Shown here in pieces: positions 6,880 through 12,828 of a DNA stretch of 14,601 bases. The stretch covers positions 1-14,601 of the forward strand of contig CANFYD010000031.1 in NCBI GenBank assembly GCA_947450745.1, given 5' to 3'. The stretch's first letter is position 1, and every line of letters begins with the position of its first letter. The notes under the pieces were generated by a model, which saw nothing but the letters and a program-made list of their open reading frames with translations, did not search any database and was not told the origin of the DNA. This DNA is from Burkholderiales bacterium (GTDB lineage Bacteria; Pseudomonadota; Gammaproteobacteria; Burkholderiales; Burkholderiaceae_C). The translations under genes were made by a program, and so were the position numbers.

Positions 6880-7778
6880 GGCTGGGCCGCCTCGGTTTTG
6901 ACGGTGTACTTCTTGGCCAGCGCGCGGACGGTGGCAGTGCGCTGCTCGGCCATGACGGCGTCGGTCCAGTCCTGCAGCACCACGCCGCGCAAGGGCTCGA
7001 AAACAGCCGGTTTGGGTGCTGTCACGGCGTCGAGCCGCATCGCGCGCCAGCCCTCAGTCGTTTGCAGGGCGCGCCACTCACCTGGCGCGGACGTCTCCAG
7101 CGCCTTGGCAAATTCAGCGCCGTAGCTCTGCACCAGGTTGTCATGCGGCCTGGCCTTGAAGACGCGCAGGCCGGCCTTGGCATCGCCAGGCGCGCCGGCG
7201 TTCAGCTCGGTCACGAAGGCCCGCACCACGGGCTCGGAGTTGTCGCCGGCCAGCAGCGCTTCTTGAAAGTCAAAGCGTGCCGGCTCGTCATATTTGACGC
7301 GGCGGCTTTCGAACCAGCTGCGCAACAAGGCGTCGTCGAATTTGGGTAATTTGTTGTTGGCGTCGACGACGCTCAAGGCCTTGAAAATCACCCGCTCACG
7401 GATCGCGATGTCGCCCCGGTCGACCTGCAGCGCCAGGCCTTCCCGGTACAGCACCTCGTTGTCGAGCCAAATCTGGCGCAGGGCCGCCAGTTCTTCGGCG
7501 CTCGGTGCGCGGCCACGCGAGGCGGCAAAGACTTGCGTCGCCTCCTTGTCCACCTCGGCACTCAATCTGATCGTGCGCGGGTCATCGTTGCGGGAGATCA
7601 GCAGATGGTCAGCACCGAACAGCAGCGCGCCCAGCAGGACGAAGTGCAGCAGCGGCTCGCGCATCCAGCTCGCTTTGCTGCTGTTGCTGTGTGCGGTGGC
7701 CAGGGCAGGTGGCGTGGGTAGCGCGGAAGTTGTGGGCATTTGGGGTGGCAATGTGAATGTCGGGCTGGCGATTGCCAT
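6876..7778 (-). CDS. Membrane-anchored parvulin-like (PpiC-type) peptidyl-prolyl isomerase family protein
   Basis: The product has 300 residues from ATG 7778. Other possible starts are TTG 7796, ATG 7739 and ATG 7664; the last gives MREPLLHFVLL, the usual beginning of relatives. None has a strong Shine-Dalgarno. One N-terminal membrane segment (LLHFVLLGALLFGADHLLI) anchors a periplasmic part. A SurA-N/trigger-like helical region (DNEVLYREGLALQVDRGDIAIRERV) follows, then a PPIC_2-like rotamase region with YGAEFAKAL and GEWRALQTTEGWRAM. In active parvulins the latter segment reads approximately GPVxSxYGxHLV. Here GPV and the histidine are lost, so the domain is probably a chaperone rather than an isomerase. 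It overlaps the HupE-like gene by 4 nt. A terminator hairpin for the upstream PHP gene sits directly ahead of ATG 7778, so expression may depend on readthrough or an internal promoter. Confidence 0.8.
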   Translation of the reverse strand: MAIASPTFTLPPQMPTTSALPTPPALATAHSNSSKASWMREPLLHFVLLGALLFGADHLLISRNDDPRTIRLSAEVDKEATQVFAASRGRAPSAEELAALRQIWLDNEVLYREGLALQVDRGDIAIRERVIFKALSVVDANNKLPKFDDALLRSWFESRRVKYDEPARFDFQEALLAGDNSEPVVRAFVTELNAGAPGDAKAGLRVFKARPHDNLVQSYGAEFAKALETSAPGEWRALQTTEGWRAMRLDAVTAPKPAVFEPLRGVVLQDWTDAVMAEQRTATVRALAKKYTVKTEAAQP

Positions 7779-7780
7779 TG

Positions 7781-7810
7781 AAAAAGCGCCGCGCAAGAAT
7801 GCGCGGCGCT
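7781..7810 (-). terminator. Rho-independent terminator of the PHP gene
   Basis: On the minus strand a 10-bp perfect stem (AGCGCCGCGC and GCGCGGCGCT) with a 6-nt loop is followed directly by TTTTT. It begins 44 nt past the PHP stop codon. The next gene's first ATG (7778) comes 2 nt after the T-run, so the terminator separates PHP transcription from the PPIase-HupE pair. Confidence 0.85.
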
Positions 7811-7854
7811 GGCAGGGCGGAGTTTTGCTATTTCGGGATCACTGGCTTGGCGAT

Positions 7855-10059
7855 TTACTTGACGCCGGCCACCGTCGTCGAGCCCGTCACCTGAACATAG
7901 ATCGGGTTGCTGTAGAACCACAGGTCCGACCAGGCCGCCACGTCATAGGCCACCATCTTCTGGCCGGCGACAACCGGCAAATGCGATGGGCAGCCATTGA
8001 ACTCGGTCGTGCCGGCCGGGGTGGTGCAGGGGATCTTCAGCTTGGCCGTGTTGCCGGCATTCGTGTGGATGTCGGCCAAGGGGTTGCCGCTGGCATCGGT
8101 CTCGTAAGGCACGGCGGCCGGCAGATTGCTGCCGCGCAGACGCACATATTGCGAGGCCTGCACCGCCGGGATGCGGTAGGTCATCTTCAGGAAGGCGCTG
8201 TTGTCAACGCCCGAAGCCACCGTGGCCCACGCCGTGCTGCCGTTGCCGTTGAAGGTTTTGAGGACACTGGCGCTGGTGTTCTTGGCAGCGGCCGGCACGG
8301 TGCTCATGTCCGGGTTGACCAACCAGGTGTTGGGCCACTGGCCGGCATAGTCGGCTGCGCCCGGCGTCTTGTAGCCGGTGACCATGCCGCGAATCAGGTC
8401 GATGTGATCGAGCACCGGCATGTTCAGCGGCTGGCTCACGCCCATTTGCAGCAAGGACGGGTTGGGGAAGCTGTACGGCGAGTAGCTGGTACCGGCCGGG
8501 TCACGCACGACGACCGAGACGACGATCTCGGCACCCGGGCGCACCACCAGCTTTTCACCCATGCTGGCGCAACCGGCGGTGTCGATGTCACGGTTGTTGG
8601 TGGCGGCGGCCACAGCCAAGGCTTCGACGGCGGCATTGCTGCGCGCGGCCACGCCGGCGTAGGACGCGCAGGCGATGAAGGACAGGCGGTCGATCAACTG
8701 GCCGCTGGCAGCAAAGTTGTTGCCGGTGCGCAGGCCGTCAACAATGGTTTGCGGGCGCAGCTTGTCTGCACCGTTGCGCACCATCGTGTAGTTGCGCTGA
8801 TATTCGCCGGGGAAGAAGTCCTGGGTCGAGCGGCGGTCGTCCGGGCCGAAGCTGCCGCGGTTATGCCAGTCGGATGAAGCGAAGAACCAGAAGTTGCGGC
8901 CTTCGCCCAGCAGAGCGTCCCAGACGCCGCCGACTTGCGCGCCGTAGACACCGGTGCCGCCCCAGGTGGTGCCGCCGACGGAGTCGGTCAGCACGCCGCC
9001 AATGCTCTGGCGCAGCGGCTTGTACTCGCCACGGTCCGACGAAGCGCCATGGCCCGGTTGAGTCTCCATGCCAAAAGCGATCATGGGTCCGGCATTGTTC
9101 AAGTTGCGCAGATGCTCAACGTTGAAGCCGTTGTTGCCGTCCGGGTTGAAGGGGCCGGCACGTTCCAGGTGGGCGGGCACGTAATAGCTGCCGTTGGCAT
9201 GGTTCTGAGCCATCCACTTGATCGCTTCAACTGTCTTCAGGTGACCTTTGGTGCCGACACCGCTGCCGCTGGCAGGCATCAGCTTCTGCGCGGTGACGTT
9301 CCAGCTCGTGTCGGCCGTGCTGTTGCTGCCGGTCACGGAGCAATTCCAGTTGTTGCCCAGGGTGGAGCCGGTGGTGTTGCCACGGCTGGTGTCGGTGTCG
9401 TTGCGGTCAAAACAATAGGACCATTGAGCCAAGGCATTGGCGTTGCCCAGCGCGGTGTAGCCGGCACTGGCAGGCAGCGTCGCGTTGTCCACCGACAGCG
9501 GCATCTGGCCGGTGATGATGGTCATCGAGCTGTGCTCATGGCCGGCCACGACCGATTCCAGGCCGATGAAGATCGGCAGGTTCTTGGCGGCAGCCAAGTA
9601 CTCGGTCACCGGGTACTGAAATTCTTGAATCGACTGCCAGCGCCACATATTGCCGTTGCCGCCGACGCCGCCGTTATTGCCCTTGATGGCGCTGGCACCA
9701 ATGCTGTTGGCCCAAGTGGTGGACGGGCCCTTGCCTGCGACGTAGGGGTAAGCGGGTGTGCTCAGCGAAGCGTCTTCCACCAGTGTGCAGTTGCGGTTGC
9801 CGGTGCCACCGTGGCCAGCCTGAACAAACCAGTCCAGACCCCAGGGCGTTTCAGCCTTGTCGGTGGCCTTTTTGACCAGCTTCTGCATCGAGATCGAGCC
9901 GTCCGAGCAGGTGGTGTGGTTGTGGAAGTCACCCGCCACATATTGGCCGGCAGTCTTGCCCGCCGCCGCTGCGAGCGTGGGTGCCGTGGCCAGTGTGGTC
10001 GTGCCCAGCGCTGCGAGCGCCGCGAGGGCGAGCTGATGTTTGTTGAAGCCGAGTTTCAT
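7855..10059 (-). CDS. Secreted PHP-domain metallophosphoesterase-like protein
   Basis: The product has 734 residues. The N-terminus is a signal peptide (MKLGFNKHQLALAALAALGT, cleavage near residue 30-34). PHP motifs follow in order: GDFHNHTTCSDG (43-54; H46, H48, D53), AGHGG (81-85), FIGLESVVAGHEHSSMT (with the Glu and His expected at metal sites), YVPAHLER, and ASSDWHNR with a late Asp-x-His. PHP enzymes bind two or three metals (Mn, Fe or Zn) and hydrolyse phosphoesters. This one would act outside the cytoplasm; its substrate is unknown. The last 250 residues form a beta-rich region resembling a carbohydrate or protein-binding module, which I do not recognise. Translation starts at ATG 10059 behind AGGA with 9-nt spacing. 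That AGGA can pair with TCCT just before the ATG, forming a small hairpin over the ribosome site. A terminator follows the gene. Confidence 0.85.
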   Translation of the reverse strand: MKLGFNKHQLALAALAALGTTTLATAPTLAAAAGKTAGQYVAGDFHNHTTCSDGSISMQKLVKKATDKAETPWGLDWFVQAGHGGTGNRNCTLVEDASLSTPAYPYVAGKGPSTTWANSIGASAIKGNNGGVGGNGNMWRWQSIQEFQYPVTEYLAAAKNLPIFIGLESVVAGHEHSSMTIITGQMPLSVDNATLPASAGYTALGNANALAQWSYCFDRNDTDTSRGNTTGSTLGNNWNCSVTGSNSTADTSWNVTAQKLMPASGSGVGTKGHLKTVEAIKWMAQNHANGSYYVPAHLERAGPFNPDGNNGFNVEHLRNLNNAGPMIAFGMETQPGHGASSDRGEYKPLRQSIGGVLTDSVGGTTWGGTGVYGAQVGGVWDALLGEGRNFWFFASSDWHNRGSFGPDDRRSTQDFFPGEYQRNYTMVRNGADKLRPQTIVDGLRTGNNFAASGQLIDRLSFIACASYAGVAARSNAAVEALAVAAATNNRDIDTAGCASMGEKLVVRPGAEIVVSVVVRDPAGTSYSPYSFPNPSLLQMGVSQPLNMPVLDHIDLIRGMVTGYKTPGAADYAGQWPNTWLVNPDMSTVPAAAKNTSASVLKTFNGNGSTAWATVASGVDNSAFLKMTYRIPAVQASQYVRLRGSNLPAAVPYETDASGNPLADIHTNAGNTAKLKIPCTTPAGTTEFNGCPSHLPVVAGQKMVAYDVAAWSDLWFYSNPIYVQVTGSTTVAGVK

Positions 10060-10165
10060 GAGGAGTCGTCCTGGGGTTTGAAATGTGAAAGCCGTTCGGC
10101 GGCCGCCGTGCTGATTCGTCGTTTGAAGCGACGCATTGAACTGATGCTAGAAAAGGCGGGTGACG

Positions 10166-10227
10166 CGCCAGTGAAGCGCTGCATAGGCTCTCCGGCCTAT
10201 GCCTGAACTGGCGACCCCGCAAGGGTC
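10166..10227 (-). other. Structured intergenic stretch (nested and adjacent hairpins) ahead of the PHP gene
   Basis: GCATAGGC (10181-10188) and GCCTATGC (10195-10202) form a perfect 8-bp stem with a 6-nt loop. CGCCAGT (10166-10172) and ACTGGCG (10207-10213) can pair around it with an asymmetric internal loop. GACCC (10213-10217) and GGGTC (10223-10227) make a second hairpin next to it. On the minus strand this lies downstream of the PCu(A)C-like stop codon (10253) and upstream of the PHP start (10059). It could be a weak terminator of the former, a 5' leader element of the latter, or a small RNA. It matches no RNA family that I recognise. Confidence 0.5.
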
Positions 10228-10252
10228 TTGGAGGGCGCGCAGTAGAAAACTT

Positions 10253-10705
10253 TCAGCCGTTGCGGCTTTCGTAGTCGATGCTGAGGGTGGCTGCAACGCT
10301 GCCGCCATGCTCGAAGACGAGCGTCATTGGGTAGCTGCGGCCCATCTCTAACGGATGCTTCAGCCCGGTCAGGCGGACGAAGGTGCCGATCTCGCTCAAT
10401 TGGGTTTCGCGGCCGGCGGGGATCGGGAAGTTCACTTCGGGAGCCGCCAGTCGGCCGCCCAGTTCCGCGCCTTCGGCCACCGGCGTCGTGACCGCGATCA
10501 GGCGATCTGAGCGTGTCACGTCATCGAACTTCATCGAAATCACCGCCGAGTCGGCGCCGCTGTCCGACGCCCGAGTCCAGGGGTGAGTGATGCGCAGCGT
10601 GGTGGTGAAGTATTCGCAAGCACGGGCCGCAGGCAGCAGTGCGGACAGTCCGGCGGCGCAGGCGGCTTGCAGAAGGCGTCGGCGGCGCTGAATCACTTGA
10701 GTCAT
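10253..10705 (-). CDS. PCu(A)C-like exported protein lacking the copper-binding motif
   Basis: The product has 150 residues. ATG 10705 is chosen because GGAG lies 7 nt upstream and it begins directly before an export signal; an extension to 10741 lacks these. Residues 7-10 are RRRR followed by LLQAACAAGLSALLP and ARA, which suits a twin-arginine or Sec signal cleaved before Cys30. The body follows the PCu(A)C/DUF461 fold pattern: ITHPWTRAS, then DRLIAVTTPVAEGAELGG, FPIPAG, LTGLKHPLEMGRSYPMTLVFEHGG. The usual copper ligands are His near the vELHe position and the HxM of GGYHIML. Here the corresponding segments read AELGG and IGTFVRL, so the known Cu(I) site is absent. A PCu(A)C-fold protein in a metal-related neighbourhood is clear; copper chaperone activity is not supported. 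Confidence 0.8.
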   Translation of the reverse strand: MTQVIQRRRRLLQAACAAGLSALLPAARACEYFTTTLRITHPWTRASDSGADSAVISMKFDDVTRSDRLIAVTTPVAEGAELGGRLAAPEVNFPIPAGRETQLSEIGTFVRLTGLKHPLEMGRSYPMTLVFEHGGSVAATLSIDYESRNG

Positions 10706-10803
10706 TTTGAAGCTCCATGTCACGGGTGGCGAGATTGGCAATCAGGGCGGCACGCCTGAATATTGGCCGGGCCCGAAAAACATGACGGAGCCTAATTTTG
10801 AAT

Positions 10804-10925
10804 AATGAAAATACCGTGACAGAACTGCTTGATTCGCGTTTTATTCAATGAAAAATACTGTGACTGTTTGATGAAAAATATGGATTTATTTTTATAACAA
10901 AACGCGTGACCGTCACAATTTCACG
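10804..10925. promoter_or_regulatory. AT-rich control region with repeated GTGAC motifs
   Basis: The gap at 10742-11014 holds no gene. Within it, AATGAAAATACCGTGACAG (10804-10822) and AATGAAAAATACTGTGACTG (10847-10866) are imperfect direct repeats starting 43 bp apart, and a shorter GATGAAAAATATGG follows at 10870-10883. GTGAC-C-GTCAC at 10906-10916 is a perfect palindrome, and TCACGG (10921-10926) adds another inverted half-site. This gives about five GTGAC half-sites in 120 bp, in an AT-rich stretch between divergent genes. A transcription factor operator array controlling the PEP-CTERM gene at 11015, the PCu(A)C-like gene, or both is likely. No sigma-54 promoter like that at 1499 was found here. 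Confidence 0.5.
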
Positions 10926-11014
10926 GTTGATTCAAATCAAAACCTGCATTTAGACTTCGGCGGTCCGGGAGTAGGCAGTCGCCCAACTCCTTTTTCAACG
11001 CAGGAGTTCTCCCC

Positions 11015-11698
11015 ATGAAATTCAACGCCACCCTTTTGGCAGCCGCCGCTGCGGCCGTTTTGGCTGTGGCAGCACCCGCTGTCGCAACGGCCAATACCCA
11101 AGTCACGCTCGACTTCGAGGCAGCCACCAGCTTTGCCTCGGTGGCTGATCTGTACGCCGCGCAGGGCATTTCGTTTGGTGAAGCGGCCTTGGCGCTCGCC
11201 AACGACGGCACCGGTGCCGGTGTCGACGGGGCTTTCTTCACCAATGCGCCTACGCCCGGAAGCAGCAACCCGTTGGCCGGCACGGTGATGTTCGTGGATG
11301 CCTTCAGTGGCAGCGCGGTGATGAATTTGACCGGCGGTGCAACGCACGGATTCACCGGCTTCGTTGACAAGGTGTCCTTCGATTACGCCTCCACCGTGGA
11401 TGCATTCAATCTGGTGCAGGTGTATGCAGGTTTGAACGGCACGGGCCAGCGCTTGGCGAAAATCAGCCTGAGCGAGAACCAAATCGACTCCGGCTGCACC
11501 ACCAGCAGTTTTTGCCACTGGCAAACCGTCTCGATGAGTTTCAGCGGCACGGCGCATTCGCTGGTGTTTGCCAGCAATGGCGGCAATATTGCCTATGACA
11601 ATATCTCGATCAGCGCCGTGCCCGAGCCAGAAACCTATGTGCTGCTGGCCGCCGGCCTGTTGGCTGTGGGTTTTGTCGCACGCCGCCGCCGAGTTTGA
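11015..11698 (+). CDS. PEP-CTERM sorting-domain exported protein
   Basis: The product has 227 residues. ATG 11015 follows AGGAG (11002-11006) with an 8-nt spacer. An Ala-rich signal peptide (MKFNATLLAAAAAAVLAVAA, cleavage near residue 26, ATA-NTQ) precedes a beta-rich domain beginning TLDFEAATS. The C-terminus carries VPEPE at 202-206, a hydrophobic segment and ARRRRV, the standard exosortase recognition tail. The middle contains DKVSFDYAST and a late NIAYDNISIS strand, a pattern common in PEP-CTERM proteins with a jelly-roll, carbohydrate-binding-like domain. The ligand is unknown. A cysteine pair (CTTSSFC) could form a disulfide. The leader near the start codon resembles that of the other PEP-CTERM gene in the window (both contain CAGGAGTTC). 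A long palindrome overlaps the stop codon. Confidence 0.9.
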   Translation: MKFNATLLAAAAAAVLAVAAPAVATANTQVTLDFEAATSFASVADLYAAQGISFGEAALALANDGTGAGVDGAFFTNAPTPGSSNPLAGTVMFVDAFSGSAVMNLTGGATHGFTGFVDKVSFDYASTVDAFNLVQVYAGLNGTGQRLAKISLSENQIDSGCTTSSFCHWQTVSMSFSGTAHSLVFASNGGNIAYDNISISAVPEPETYVLLAAGLLAVGFVARRRRV

Positions 11699-11717
11699 GG
11701 ATTCTTCAGAATCCTCA
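11696..11717 (+). terminator. Palindrome overlapping the stop codon, possible terminator or RNA-stabilising hairpin
   Basis: TGAGGATTCT (11696-11705) and AGAATCCTCA (11708-11717) are perfect 10-bp complements around TC, and the stem begins with the TGA stop codon. No U-run follows, so an intrinsic terminator of the usual kind is not supported. Pairing extends by a G-U and an A-U outward. Confidence 0.45.
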
Positions 11718-11760
11718 GAAACTCTCTTGAAGAAATAGATTCAGTCGATTTCAGCGACGG

Positions 11761-11785
11761 AGGGCGGGTCACGACCCGCCCTACA
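11761..11785. repeat. REP-like palindrome, single unit
   Basis: AGGGCGGGTC (11761-11770) and GACCCGCCCT (11773-11782) form a perfect 10-bp stem with a 2-nt AC loop, followed by ACA. It matches the units at 5761, 5862 and 12783 (GCGGGTCNNGACCCGCCCTAC core). It lies between the convergent ends of the second PEP-CTERM gene and the DUF6279-like gene, where it may also act in termination. Confidence 0.75.
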
Positions 11786-11793
11786 AATGCTGG

Positions 11794-12687
11794 CTACAGC
11801 TGCCCCGCCAATTGCCTGAAGTCGCTCTCGTAGCCTTCCAGAGTCCGCACCGCCTTGGCCCGCTGGGCCGGCGTTGTCGCGTTGTGCAGACGAGCAAACG
11901 TGCTGCAGCCTTCGCTGGTCAGCGTTTGCACATAGCGCTGGTAGGCCGGGTTCGGTGAGACGAGGGCGCGCTCCATATAGCTCTTGAGCTGGGTGCGGGC
12001 GGCCTCGGGGCCGAGTTTTTCGTCGCGGATTTTGCGCAGCACCTGCCGCAGATCTTGCTCGCGGCGCAGGCGCTCGGCGTAGTTGCGCAGCGGGTTGAAC
12101 TCGGTCGTCAGCAAGGCCGTGCGCAGGGCCAGCTTTTGCGCTTCATCCAGCGTGCCGTAAAGCATTTCGCTGCGCGACAAACTCTGCTCGAAGCGGAGTT
12201 TTTGCAATTGCTCCGGCGAGATGCTGACCCATTCCGCCTTCCATTCCGCCGTGGCTATCGCCTGCTTGCGTTCGAGGTGACGGAGTTGCTCGTCGCTCAG
12301 CTCGCCGGCCAACCAAAGCAGCGTCCAGTGGGCCGGGTCGAGCGTGCTGTCGAGGGCGTGACGCAATTGATCGAAAACCAGGCAAGCCTGGGCGGCCGAC
12401 AGCGGCTCTGCGAGTTGGGGGCGAAGGTCCCGCAGCAGGTCGGCATAGACCGGTAATTGCGTGCGCCGATGCCAGTCGTGGAAGCGCGTCAAGCCCTCTT
12501 TGACGCGAGGGGATTGCTCGCTGCTGAAGTCGGCATAGCTGTCCAGCCGCCAATACATCAGCGTGTCGGCTTGGTTGTAACTGAGCTTGATGAGGGTGCA
12601 GCCCTGCAGCAGGGTCAGCACAAGCAACAGCAGCAGGCTGGTCAAACCGTTGCTGGCATGCCGCAAGGCGTTTTTGATCATCGGCAT
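11794..12687 (-). CDS. DUF6279-like lipoprotein of unknown function
   Basis: The product has 297 residues from ATG 12687; ATG 12681 is an alternative, and neither has a clear Shine-Dalgarno. The N-terminus is a lipoprotein signal: LLLLLVLTLLQGC with the lipobox cysteine at residue 30. This is followed by TLIKLSYNQADTLMYWRLDSY, the signature of DUF6279-type proteobacterial lipoproteins. The rest is strongly helical and rich in Arg, Glu and Gln, with many Leu heptad-like stretches (for example LRHLERKQAIATAEW). The protein would be anchored to the inner or outer membrane, facing the periplasm. No function is established for the family. The gene stands alone between two REP-like elements, and its start region overlaps what looks like a decayed repeat arm. 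Confidence 0.85.
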   Translation of the reverse strand: MPMIKNALRHASNGLTSLLLLLVLTLLQGCTLIKLSYNQADTLMYWRLDSYADFSSEQSPRVKEGLTRFHDWHRRTQLPVYADLLRDLRPQLAEPLSAAQACLVFDQLRHALDSTLDPAHWTLLWLAGELSDEQLRHLERKQAIATAEWKAEWVSISPEQLQKLRFEQSLSRSEMLYGTLDEAQKLALRTALLTTEFNPLRNYAERLRREQDLRQVLRKIRDEKLGPEAARTQLKSYMERALVSPNPAYQRYVQTLTSEGCSTFARLHNATTPAQRAKAVRTLEGYESDFRQLAGQL

Positions 12688-12804
12688 GGTCGGGTCGCGT
12701 GGCTGCGTTGCAGTGGGTACCGAAGCAAACTAACACGGTAGCGATTTGCTTGTTTGCGTGTGCCTACGGCCAGACGCGACCTGCGGGTCGCGACCCGCCC
12801 TACA
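12688..12804. repeat. REPIN-like element, second copy with decayed left arm
   Basis: The right unit is a perfect 16-bp palindrome GCGGGTCGCGACCCGC (12783-12798) followed by CCTACA. GGGTACCGAAGCA (12715-12727) is identical to 5799-5811, and its distance to the right palindrome is 68 nt here against 63 nt there. A GTGCC...CGGCC...ACGCG pattern is shared ahead of both right units. The left arm expected near 12688 survives only as GGTCGGGTCGCG. The element fills most of the gap between egtD and the lipoprotein gene. Confidence 0.65.
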
Positions 12805-12828
12805 GATTCGGTGCGTCTGGCATCCGGC

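Noticed and set aside
7294..8877. A plus-strand reading frame of 527 codons.
   Set aside because: It runs antisense through the PPIase gene, the terminator and the PHP gene, which have convincing signal peptides and motifs on the other strand.
8935..10206. A plus-strand reading frame of 423 codons.
   Set aside because: It is antisense to the PHP gene and continues through its ribosome site and leader. No domain is recognisable.
10868..10898. A sigma-70-like pair TTGATG and TATAAC before the second PEP-CTERM gene.
   Set aside because: The 19-nt spacing is too long and the motifs are common in AT-rich DNA. It is not strong enough to list as a promoter.
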